A stretch of DNA of 64,000 nucleotides from Sphingobium aromaticiconvertens. Its GTDB lineage: Bacteria > Pseudomonadota > Alphaproteobacteria > Sphingomonadales > Sphingomonadaceae. The position numbers and the translations under genes were made by a program. Below the pieces are notes generated by a model, which did not search any database, was not told the DNA's origin, and saw only the letters and a list, made by a program, of their open reading frames with translations. The DNA lies in assembly GCF_037154075.1 (NCBI RefSeq), contig NZ_JBANRJ010000002.1:1-64000 (forward strand). The letters run 5' to 3'. Shown here one piece after another: positions 44,443 to 52,303 of the stretch (position 1 is the first letter of the stretch; every line of letters begins with the position of its first letter).

Positions 44443-47070
44443 TCATCGAGCTATGGACACGCGGTTCGCCGCCACATGTCTGAATGCTCTGTCGCGACAG
44501 GTCAGCAAGATCACCTGCATCCGTTCTGCTGTCTCGCTCAAGATTTCGACCATCAAATCCAGCCGGGCGTCATCAGAATAGACGAGTGGATCGTCGAGGA
44601 TCAGCGAAACAGGCCGGCCCTGTTCGAGCAGCATGTCCGCGAACGCGATCCGCGTCAAAACCGCCAGCTGCTCCTGGGTGCCGCGCGACAAATCCCCGCA
44701 CCCTTCACTGATCCCGCCGCGGATGACGGCTTCAAGGGTCAGATCCTCGGAGAAGAACAGGTCGCAGCCAGGCAACAGGCGCTCGATGTGTCGTTTTGCG
44801 CGCTTCGCCACGGGTCCGACGAACTTGGCGGACGTCTCGTCGCGCGCCTCGTCAAGAGTGTCGCGCAGCAGCTTCAGCGTTTCGGCTTCCTCGGTGATGC
44901 GCTGCAGGGCCGCGCGCGCAGCCTCTGCCTCTTCGCGCGCGCGCGCCGCCCGATCAGCTAGACCTTTGCCGCCCTCACTTTCGACGGTGCCATCGAACCG
45001 GGCAATGTCCATCTCGAGTTTGGTTCTAGCATCGCTGGACGCCCGATTCCTCGCATCGATAGTCTCGATCTTCCGGGCGATCGCCGCAGAATCATGCGCG
45101 GTGGCATCGCGGGTCGCTTCCTCCAGCTTCACCGCGGCCTCAGCGGTCTGCTCGCGTGCGCGTGTCAGATTCGCGACGAGGGTTGGAAATTCCGACCGGT
45201 CCTCAATCGTGTCGATTTGAGCTTTTGCATTGGCGAGATCGCTTGCCGCGCCCGCTTCGGCGGCGGCGAGCGGCGCATCCTCCTCTTCGATCCGCCGGAG
45301 GGCGTCGACCACGCTGTCCTGAGCACCTTCTGCTTTCGCAAGCGCGGAATCCGCCGTTTCGAGCGCCTTGGTGAGCGCGGCGATGTCCGGGAGATCGGCT
45401 TCCGCCGCGCCCGCCTCATCGACCAGTTCGAAGATGAAGAGCTTGAGCGCGTCAGCGCCTGCGGCCAGCCCTACATTTTCGTCGGCCGGCGTCGTCGCTT
45501 CGATCCGGGCCGCAATCGTTCGAAGTTCGCTTGCGGCATCGCGCGCGGTGTCGTTCCGTGCGCGGGCAGCTGCGAGATCCACGACATCGAGCTCCTCGAG
45601 CGTCGATTGCTGCTTCTTCAGCGCCGACGACAGCGCCTCCTCGGCGCTTGCGGCCCCTGCCGGCGGCATGATGACCAACTCGGCGTCGCCGAAACGAACA
45701 ATGGTCATGCCAGTCAGAGTTCGCTCGCAGGGACTCGCAGGTTCGCCGTCAATCGATATGCCGCTGGTTTCGCCCGACAGCGTGATGCTTGTGGCGCCGG
45801 CGCTTCGCAGTGCGCGGGCTTCGGCAACCACCCTTTCATTCGCTTCGAGCACGTCCATCGTCTTCGAGGGAATCAATGTCCCCGCAAGGGTCTTGGCTTC
45901 GCCGTGCAGTCGCTCGAGTTCGGCCAGTTCGGCGTGCCGTTTGCGCGCTGCGGCCACAGCGGCTCTGCGACGCGAAGCACGCTCACGATCCTGCCCCGCA
46001 CTGAGGGCCAAACGGGCGTCCTGACGCGACGCTCTCGCGCTGTCGAGTGCGCTACGCGCGTCGGCGAGCCGTTGCTTTGCCGCAGCCAAGCCGTCGCTGA
46101 ACCCCGCCCTCTGCGCACGCGCCTGACCCAAAGCGAGGTCGGCCTTGTCTCGATCTTCTGTCGCCTTGCGGTGGCGCTCAGAGAGATCTTCCAGCCCCCG
46201 CACCTTAGCGCTGACCGCCTCATGCTCAGCGCGGCGCGTCGCGAGAATCTGCGCGGCCGCGCGCGCAACCTCCAGCGAGGCGACCAGGTCCTTCCGCGTC
46301 TGAACATCGGTATCGTCGGCGATTTCCCGCTGGACGACCTTCAGCCGCGCGCGAGCCGCCTCCAGATCTGAAAAGGTCCTTTCCAATCCGGCAAGTCGGT
46401 CAGCGGCCTCTCGCGCCGCGACCTCGGCTATCTCGACACGCTCGCGGGCCTCGCTCTGCCGCCCACGCTTCTGTCCCGTCGGAGACCAGTATCGACCGAA
46501 TTGCTCGTCGATCCGGGTCCGGACGCGGGTATAAGCCGGGCCTCCCATGATCGAGCCGACCTCGGCCTCAAGGGTCGACCTTACCGTGTCGCGGACGATC
46601 TGTCCCGGCGCTGTGACGGCGAGCGCCTCGGTCTGCGCTACCCAGAGCAGGCCCAAGGCGCCATAGGAACCGGCATCTCCCTTCTGACTGGTGTCGCGCA
46701 CGGACCCAAGGAGGGCGTGCAGCCGAGCTTCCGCTTCTTCCCCTTGCGCTTTTCCCTGTGGCCCTGTGACTTCGATCGTTGCGCCCTTGAGGAACCGTTT
46801 GGTCACCGTCCACGGCGCTCCATTGGCTTCGAACGCAACCTGGATCTCGGGGCCAACCGCTTCCCCATGCGGCGCGAAGGACTGGGCGAGTTGGTTCTTG
46901 GTGCCATGACGAACGAAGAAGGCAGCGCGAAGCGCTTCCAGCAGCGTCGACTTGCCTGTCTCATTCGGCTCGATGACAATGTTCAGGCCGTCGGTCAGGC
47001 CTTCGATCACCATCGGCTCCCGAAACTTGCGGAAACCGTCGACAGCGATCCGGCGGAGGCGCAGGCTCAT
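44443..47070 (-). CDS. SbcC/YhaN-like SMC-type ATPase
   Basis: This 875-residue protein has the N-terminal Walker A region IVIEPNETGKSTLLEALRAA near 31-50. A long Ala/Arg/Glu-rich coiled coil follows, and the C-terminal half-site has the ABC signature LSRGTQEQLAVLTRIAFADM and Walker B SLILDDPLVYSDD. No CxxC zinc hook was seen at the apex of the coil, unlike Rad50/SbcC. Its start overlaps the stop of the SbcD-like nuclease gene (ATGA), so the two form a complex that probably acts on DNA ends. It could serve repair or anti-plasmid/anti-phage defence. Confidence 0.85.
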   Translation of the reverse strand: MSLRLRRIAVDGFRKFREPMVIEGLTDGLNIVIEPNETGKSTLLEALRAAFFVRHGTKNQLAQSFAPHGEAVGPEIQVAFEANGAPWTVTKRFLKGATIEVTGPQGKAQGEEAEARLHALLGSVRDTSQKGDAGSYGALGLLWVAQTEALAVTAPGQIVRDTVRSTLEAEVGSIMGGPAYTRVRTRIDEQFGRYWSPTGQKRGRQSEARERVEIAEVAAREAADRLAGLERTFSDLEAARARLKVVQREIADDTDVQTRKDLVASLEVARAAAQILATRRAEHEAVSAKVRGLEDLSERHRKATEDRDKADLALGQARAQRAGFSDGLAAAKQRLADARSALDSARASRQDARLALSAGQDRERASRRRAAVAAARKRHAELAELERLHGEAKTLAGTLIPSKTMDVLEANERVVAEARALRSAGATSITLSGETSGISIDGEPASPCERTLTGMTIVRFGDAELVIMPPAGAASAEEALSSALKKQQSTLEELDVVDLAAARARNDTARDAASELRTIAARIEATTPADENVGLAAGADALKLFIFELVDEAGAAEADLPDIAALTKALETADSALAKAEGAQDSVVDALRRIEEEDAPLAAAEAGAASDLANAKAQIDTIEDRSEFPTLVANLTRAREQTAEAAVKLEEATRDATAHDSAAIARKIETIDARNRASSDARTKLEMDIARFDGTVESEGGKGLADRAARAREEAEAARAALQRITEEAETLKLLRDTLDEARDETSAKFVGPVAKRAKRHIERLLPGCDLFFSEDLTLEAVIRGGISEGCGDLSRGTQEQLAVLTRIAFADMLLEQGRPVSLILDDPLVYSDDARLDLMVEILSETAERMQVILLTCRDRAFRHVAANRVSIAR

Positions 47071-48176
47071 GCCCTCTCCTCCCGGCTATATTCCACAAAC
47101 AAGCGTTCCAGCGCCCGTTTCGCGACCGACGCCTCGGGTCCACTCGCCTCAGTGCGGGTGGAGAGCTTCGCGGCGGCGACGCCGAGCATGCCTTCGACCG
47201 CGAGTGCCGCGAGATCATCCTCGCTGGGGCGACCGACAAGATCGGCGGCCCGGATGTCGAGATAGCGCACGCGGTGGCTGACGTCGTTTTCGAGCCGGTC
47301 CATCATGCCCACGCGATCCGTGAGGCTAGTGATGCCGGCAAGTGATAGCTCCAGGAGGGTTACCGGCGGATCGATCGATCCCAGCAACTGGTCGCACTCC
47401 GCGTCGAAGCCAGTTTGATCGTTCACGGTCCAGTTTCGTCTGATCCATTGAAAACGACCCGTCCGGATCGGTGTGACCGTCGGTTCGCGACCCTCCGCGA
47501 CGTGGACCAGGAGCACGTGCCCCGGTTCGTCGCGCTGGAAGCGATCAGTCTCGGGCGTGCCCGAATACCAGGTGCGCGCATCGACCTTCAGCGCGCCGTG
47601 CCAGTCTCCGAGCGCGAGATAGTCGAGGGTCGATCGACGAGCCCGGTCGGGCGCGATCTGATTTTTCGTTTCGCCCTGCGTGCCGAAATCGCGGATCGAA
47701 CCGTGAGCCACCCCGATGCGCAGCCGAGCGCCGGGTGTCTCCATGCCATCGAAGAGATCGGTCGGATCGTCGAGGTTGTGACGATGCGTCAGCGGTGCGG
47801 GCAGCAGCCAGATGCCCGGGTCAATCTCTTGGGGCACCGGGTCCGAGAGGACTGTGATGCCGGTACCCGCACGTTGACGCACCCGATCCCAGAGGCCGCC
47901 GTTGCGAGCGAAATCGTGATTGCCGGGCAGCAGCCACCAGCGGCACGGGTGGCGCTCCATGCGGGAGATCGCCTGGACGATCGTGCGGTCCTCAGGTCCC
48001 TCCGTGTCGAAGACATCGCCGGCGACCATCACATGGTCTGCTCCATACTGTGTAGCGGCGGCGCCAATCGCATCGATCGCGTCGAAACGCGCTTCGGACA
48101 GGGCTGCGCGAACCTCCGGCTCGAAGCGCCCATATGGCTTCCCAAGCTGCCAATCAGCTGTGTGAATGAACTTCAA
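47067..48176 (-). CDS. SbcD/YhaO-like metallophosphoesterase (DNA exonuclease)
   Basis: This 369-residue calcineurin-like phosphoesterase has the five motifs in order: HTADWQLGKPYG, VAGDVFDTEG, LPGNHDFARNGG, VAHGSIRDFG and GDWHGALKVDA, all consistent with a two-metal (Mn) active site. The C-terminal part is a capping domain. It is coupled to the SbcC-like ATPase by a 4-base overlap. Together they resemble SbcCD/YhaON end-processing nucleases rather than housekeeping SbcCD, because they sit in a mobile region next to TrlF and AbiE genes. Confidence 0.87.
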   Translation of the reverse strand: MKFIHTADWQLGKPYGRFEPEVRAALSEARFDAIDAIGAAATQYGADHVMVAGDVFDTEGPEDRTIVQAISRMERHPCRWWLLPGNHDFARNGGLWDRVRQRAGTGITVLSDPVPQEIDPGIWLLPAPLTHRHNLDDPTDLFDGMETPGARLRIGVAHGSIRDFGTQGETKNQIAPDRARRSTLDYLALGDWHGALKVDARTWYSGTPETDRFQRDEPGHVLLVHVAEGREPTVTPIRTGRFQWIRRNWTVNDQTGFDAECDQLLGSIDPPVTLLELSLAGITSLTDRVGMMDRLENDVSHRVRYLDIRAADLVGRPSEDDLAALAVEGMLGVAAAKLSTRTEASGPEASVAKRALERLFVEYSREERA

Positions 48177-48254
48177 CTATCCGCCCCCCATTTGTCTGCC
48201 GAGGCAGAACGGAACCTGTACTCGGCGCAGGGCCGGATATGCCGCGCCGACACA

Positions 48255-49115
48255 TTAACGGCCTGACGTCGCAATAAGCTTATCGAGCTTTGCGAGGAAA
48301 AAGCGCTCGCTCCATAGGCCGACCGATTTGAGCTCGGCGGGCCGCAGGAAACGCCCAACGTCGTCGGACGCCTCCTTCCAGTCGATCCGGGCAATCGCAC
48401 CGGACAGAGCGTCCTTCAGCCACGCCATATCGACGTTGAGCGGCGTGTCGTCCTTCCATGGGCCGGCCTGCACCAGCGCGTTGCGCAGAAGATCGAGATT
48501 GGGCGAAACGTCACGCGAAACGTACCAGGAAAAGTCGAACCAGTCGCGACCCTTGAGGAAACCCCGGCATAGCAACGCATGGGTCTTCAAGGCGAAATTG
48601 GACGCCAGGTCCTGGTGGCGCACTTCATAGTCGGCCGGAAAATCGAGATAGGTGGTCCCCTCGCCCGACCCCGTCGGCGGATTAACGTCGATTTCCAGCT
48701 TGATCTTGATTGCCTTGGGGCGGCCCGTGCCAACGAAAGACAGATCGAGCTGGCTGGCGATCGAGTCATCCTTGAGGAGCGCTTGGCGAATAGAGGTATC
48801 CATTCGGTTCTTAGGCTGCGCTTCAAGCTTCAGTCCGAACTGGGCAAACACCTCGGTCAACAATTTGAGATACGGGGACCAGTCAAAGTCTGGATCGGGA
48901 GAGCGCAATAGGAAGTCGAGATCCTCGGAGAAGCGCGGCAATCCATGCAGAATGCGCAAGCTCGTACCGCCTTGGAAGAGAGCAACATTGAAAAAGTCGG
49001 CGCGCCAGAGTGCGTAAAGCGCGACTTCCTGAAGGATCTCTTTGACGGCATTTTCCTCCTCAAGCGCGTTCGCGGCCCCATACTGGCGTAGCTTCTCCTT
49101 GATGATATCAATCAT
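48255..49115 (-). CDS. AbiEii-type nucleotidyltransferase toxin
   Basis: This 286-residue protein has the AbiEii/AbiGii signature FQGGTSLRILHGLPRFSEDL followed by DFLL, with the GG(T/S)xLR and E/D-x-D motifs of the nucleotidyltransferase fold, then DLSFVGTGRPKAIKIKLEID. In AbiE systems the toxin transfers nucleotides to RNA and halts growth on phage infection. The start overlaps the antitoxin stop by 8 bases, the expected type IV toxin-antitoxin arrangement. An upstream in-frame start would lie inside the antitoxin gene and is rejected. Confidence 0.85.
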   Translation of the reverse strand: MIDIIKEKLRQYGAANALEEENAVKEILQEVALYALWRADFFNVALFQGGTSLRILHGLPRFSEDLDFLLRSPDPDFDWSPYLKLLTEVFAQFGLKLEAQPKNRMDTSIRQALLKDDSIASQLDLSFVGTGRPKAIKIKLEIDVNPPTGSGEGTTYLDFPADYEVRHQDLASNFALKTHALLCRGFLKGRDWFDFSWYVSRDVSPNLDLLRNALVQAGPWKDDTPLNVDMAWLKDALSGAIARIDWKEASDDVGRFLRPAELKSVGLWSERFFLAKLDKLIATSGR

Positions 49116-49794
49116 GCCGTGATTGCCCGCCCAGAGAGGTTTTTGCCGCCGAGACTGCATCTTCGAACTCGGCGAGGAAGGCATTGACGCCCTTGTGCTT
49201 GTAGACAGACTTCAATTCCGTAAAATCTTTTCGCTTCAATGCCCAAAGCATGTCTTCGTCGATGCGCATGCCGCTAGTCAGCCAGTCGAGGCCAGCCCAT
49301 TGCGCCTTGCGCAAGGCTACAAGATCCATGAGCGCGCGCAGCGGCTGGGCGACGAAGGCTACAAGCCTATTGAAGGACCCACGCTCGACGCTGGTAAGGA
49401 AATGATAGTCCTCGATGGCCACAGGGTGGAATTTGAACGGACCGAAATCAGCGGTGTCGAACTGCAGGGTTTTGCGCCCCGGCGAAACGCTCGCGGTGAC
49501 GAACACTGCCTCAGGAATCCACCCGTGATGTGCAAGCGCGGTTTCAAATGAGATATAGCTTCCCGGAACGAGGGCTTGGGCCACCGCGAAGGGATGCGCC
49601 TGGTCGCTGCGATAGGGCCGTGCAAGTGTATACGTGCCTCGCTTTACCCGAATAAGCGATCCATCCTTGAGGGCGCGATTGACCAGGCCGTAGCGCCGCG
49701 CATCTCCACCGCCCAGCGCCTCGCCAAGCTGGCGTTCGCTAAAAATCCGGTCCCCAAGACCGGCCGCTGACACCTGTTGCGCGAGGCTTGACAT
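49108..49794 (-). CDS. AbiEi-type antitoxin with winged-helix DNA-binding domain
   Basis: This 228-residue protein has an N-terminal winged helix (FSERQLGEALGGGDARRYGL, then RALKDGSLIRVKRGTYTLA), followed by an AbiEi-like C-terminal domain (YISFETALAHHGWIPEAVF). AbiEi proteins both repress the operon and neutralise the toxin. The ATG at 49794 is preceded by AGGA; an in-frame TTG lies 36 bases upstream within the operator. The gene leads a co-directional set of five: AbiEi, AbiEii, SbcD-like, SbcC-like and TrlF-like. Confidence 0.83.
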   Translation of the reverse strand: MSSLAQQVSAAGLGDRIFSERQLGEALGGGDARRYGLVNRALKDGSLIRVKRGTYTLARPYRSDQAHPFAVAQALVPGSYISFETALAHHGWIPEAVFVTASVSPGRKTLQFDTADFGPFKFHPVAIEDYHFLTSVERGSFNRLVAFVAQPLRALMDLVALRKAQWAGLDWLTSGMRIDEDMLWALKRKDFTELKSVYKHKGVNAFLAEFEDAVSAAKTSLGGQSRHD

Positions 49795-49806
49795 GAAATT
49801 CCTAAT

Positions 49807-49840
49807 ACTTCCGAAAAATGGAAGTTTCAAGAAGTTTCAA
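49807..49840. promoter_or_regulatory. Probable AbiEi operator
   Basis: ACTTCC-N7-GGAAGT is a perfect 6-bp inverted repeat (49807-49825), followed by the tandem direct repeat GAAGTTTCAA twice (49821-49840). It lies 13-46 bases upstream of the antitoxin start. AbiEi proteins are known to bind inverted repeats in their own promoter, so this is a plausible autoregulatory site. Confidence 0.55.
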
Positions 49841-49932
49841 TGGTGTGTAGTATCACGGACTGTCAGGAATTTTTTAGAATGGAATGTCACGGCTGACCTC
49901 CGCCGTATGGGTCAATAAGACCTTGCGGCCGC

Positions 49933-50061
49933 CTACTCCTGCTCGACGATCCGGAAGCGATCGGCGACGTCGATCACGCCGGGCGCATCCAACGCCTCGG
50001 CGGCCGCTTCGTTGACAGCCGTGCCGGTGCTATTGGCGGAGGATGAGATGGGAGTTTCCAT
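49933..50061 (-). CDS. Possible 42-residue protein, unknown
   Basis: A short minus-strand frame (METPISSSANSTGTAVNEAA to a stop after IVEQE) starts with ATG. No clear ribosome-binding site and no family are recognised. It could be random; it is listed because it is the only frame in this gap with an acceptable start and balanced composition. Confidence 0.2.
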   Translation of the reverse strand: METPISSSANSTGTAVNEAAAEALDAPGVIDVADRFRIVEQE

Positions 50062-50133
50062 GCCGTATATGCGCGCATTCGGAATGGAATTCGCACCGTT
50101 CCCGCCTTGGATGGTAGGTTTGGACGCGAGGTC

Positions 50134-50316
50134 ATGGAAGTTCGGCTGAGTGCGACGCCCAAAAGCAACGGGTTCCAGGCTACGATCACATATCCTGATG
50201 GCGTGTCGATAAGCTCGACAGAGGCTTTCCCCAGCGCAGATGAGGCAATCCTGATGGCAGCCGCCAAGCTACTTGCCATGCCAGAGAGGCTGAAAGCGGC
50301 CGATGACATGACGTGA
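50134..50316 (+). CDS. Possible small protein, unknown
   Basis: This 60-residue frame (MEVRLSATPKSNGFQATITY onward, with DGVSISSTEAFPSADEAILM) has a composition like a real soluble protein, and its beta-then-helix pattern suggests a small folded domain. GAGG lies very close (2 bases) to the ATG; an earlier in-frame ATG at 50107 is an alternative. No function can be assigned. Neighbours are remnants, so it may be a survivor of a lost gene block. Confidence 0.4.
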   Translation: MEVRLSATPKSNGFQATITYPDGVSISSTEAFPSADEAILMAAAKLLAMPERLKAADDMT

Positions 50317-50356
50317 ATTGGTCGAAAACGTTGCCCCCGCGTTGAAGACGCGATGC

Positions 50357-50520
50357 CTTCAGGGCCTGCGAATGACCATGAAAACCGGCGGCATGAGCGT
50401 ATAGACCGCCTCACGCTGGGCGCCCCGATTGTGGTGGTCGACGCGAAAGCCCTGATAGTGCCGCGAAAGCAAACCTGCCCGCACGAGATCTGAAACCGCA
50501 CGGCTGACCGATAATATGTG
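50357..50520 (-). pseudogene. Winged-helix protein C-terminal remnant
   Basis: The minus strand reads VSRAVSDLVRAGLLSRHYQG, then FRVDHHNRGAQREAVYTL and a stop near 50357. This is the recognition-helix and wing pattern of small regulators (helix, AGLL, then R-G-A-Q-R-x-A-V-Y-x-L). No start or upstream part is present. It appears to be a decayed fragment. Confidence 0.4.
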
Positions 50521-50734
50521 ACGCAGTGCCTACTTGCTAGGGTCGCCGTTTGACGCATTAGGCCGCCACCTGACGCTCTCAGATGACACCAAGTGCTATG
50601 GGCATCCCAGAGCGGCGCTCTGACAGCCCCTGACCGGTCCCATTCGACCGGAGGCCGAACTAGCGAGTGACTCGAACAACAGGCAGTCCGCACCTCCGGT
50701 ACGCCTAGCTCCATCGGCTCGCTCAACTTGACAG
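50521..50734. other. Degenerate DNA without a recognisable gene
   Basis: Between the winged-helix remnant and the TonB-receptor remnant no frame matches a known family. Several stops occur in all frames. The stretch looks like worn-out sequence at a junction between unrelated remnants. Confidence 0.4.
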
Positions 50735-51015
50735 CACCGACCGACATCATCGTCACCCGGCAAGGCGCTGTCGCTCACCACGAAGGTCACGGCCCAGACC
50801 GTGACGACGATTGACGACACGCCTTCCGTTAAACACCGGCGACCACCATCGCCGATATCGTCAAGCTCTCCCCCGGCGTCGTAGTGATCCAGGGCCATGG
50901 TCCGCGATGTCGGCATGTCGGTGCGCGGCTCAAACTCCCGCAATAGCTTCGGCGCGCGCAACATTCAGATGTTCGAGGTCGACTTCCCCGTCACCCAGTC
51001 GGACGGGCTCGCGCA
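50735..51015 (+). pseudogene. TonB-dependent receptor plug-domain remnant
   Basis: Plus-strand frames contain DIIVT, then after a frameshift ALSLTTKVTAQTVTTIDD, then TIADIVKLSPGVVVIQGHGP, and after another shift VRDVGMSVRGSNSRNSFGAR with NIQMFEVDFPVTQSDG. This order matches the start of the plug domain of sphingomonad outer-membrane receptors. At least two frameshifts and loss of the barrel show that it is dead. Confidence 0.65.
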
Positions 51016-51084
51016 GCGACTGTATGCTGCTGCCCACCGACGCCACCGGCACGCGCGCCTCGGCGGAGCCCCCCGACGCAGGTG

Positions 51085-51636
51085 GAACTCGCCGAGGCTC
51101 AGCACCTCGTCCCTGTCGAGGAAAAATGATGCTTGAGCGCGCCCAGGACATGTAGTCCGAGCACGACGTAGATCGCCATGACCATTGCTTTGTGCAGGCC
51201 GCCGAGCGCCTCGGAAAGATCTTCGTTCTCGCTCAATGGAAGGTTCGGGGCCGGCACCGCCGTATAGCGGCACCTCGGGCGCGCCGCCGGCCGATGCGGC
51301 AGCCCAGCCGAGCAATGGCACCCCGATCATCAGCATGTAGAAGAGAATGTGCGTGCTGCGGGCAAAGACGCGCTCCCATGTTGCCATCGCGTCGGGAAAT
51401 GGCGGCCAAGGGTGCGTGATTCTCCAGCCGAGCCGGAACAGGCTCAACACGAGCACGGTGATACCGACCGACTTATGGAGCTGGAAATAGTTGAGCTTGG
51501 CGGGTCCATCCGCATCCTCCATCCAGCCGCCGAAGGTGGCATTGGCGAAGATCAGCACAAAGATCGTCCAGTGCAGCATGATCGACACGGTCGATTATCG
51601 GCTTGGTTCGCCGCGGGTCTCGGCTGGCTCAGACAT
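51085..51636 (-). pseudogene. Cytochrome b561 gene, broken by a stop and frameshifts
   Basis: An ATG at 51636 starts MSEPAETRGEPSR, then a TAA replaces the expected Tyr codon before STVSIMLHWTIFVLIFANAT. The frame continues through LHKSVGITVLVLSLFRLGWR and THILFYMLMIGVPLLGWAAA, then shifts to ENEDLSEALGGLHKAMVMAI and YVVLGLHVLGALKHHF, and shifts again to LDRDEVLS. Haem-ligand His residues are still visible. One nonsense mutation and two frameshifts show decay. Confidence 0.7.
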
Positions 51637-51809
51637 CGCGGCAGCAGCCGGGCTCGGCCGCGCTCGTCGGCCACGTGCCTTGTCGATCCGACCGGCGTGC
51701 GCCTCATAGGGTCCTTACGTAATGACCGGCGGACCAAAGAACAGCAATGCTCCCGAGCGAAGAGTGGTCTTCATGTTGAGACACCGCCTACCGGAAGCTG
51801 GGGAAAGTC

Positions 51810-52265
51810 ATGTCCAAGCCACACATTCTTTGGTTCGAGAATATCGGGATAACCGACCTGCCCGCGGTGGGCGGCAAAAACGCCTCGCTGGGCGAGATGA
51901 CGGCCGCTCTCAGCCAGAAGGGTGTGAAGGTTCCGTCCGGCTTCGCGACGACCGCCAATGCCTATTGGACTCATGTGTCCGAGAACAAGCTCGAACGGAC
52001 TGTCGCGGAGCATCTCAATGATTTCCACTCTGGCAAAGCGACGCTCCAGGAAACCGGCAACGCCATCCGCACCCTCTTTCTCGAAAGCAGCTTCCCGACG
52101 CAGATCGCAGACGAGATTATCGCAGCTTACGCGCAATTGAGCCGGCGCTTGGGTGTCAATCGCCCAGCCGTCGCCGTCCGCAGCAGCGCCACCGCGGAGG
52201 ATCTGCCCGATGCAAGCTTCGCCGGCCAGCAGGAGACCTTCCTCAACGTTGGGTCGTGCGGCTGA
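51810..52265 (+). pseudogene. ppsA: Phosphoenolpyruvate synthase, 5' fragment truncated by Tn-C
   Basis: The frame starts MSKPHILWFENIGITDLPAV and has the N-terminal ATP-grasp motifs of PpsA: VGGKNASLGEMTAALSQKG, VPSGFATTANAYW, and AVRSSATAEDLPDASFAGQQ followed by ETFLNV. After residue 147 the sequence becomes the Tn-C repeat and stops. About four-fifths of the enzyme is missing, so it is inactive. The remainder of the gene is not found on the other side of Tn-C. Confidence 0.88.
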
Positions 52266-52303
52266 GCGGAACAAGAAAGTGTCGTAAGGGGCATTATTTC
52301 TTT

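Noticed and set aside
49974..50756. 260-codon minus-strand frame in the junk region
   Set aside because: Low-complexity Ser/Arg-rich translation with no motif; it overlaps a more plausible small plus-strand gene and a winged-helix remnant in another frame.
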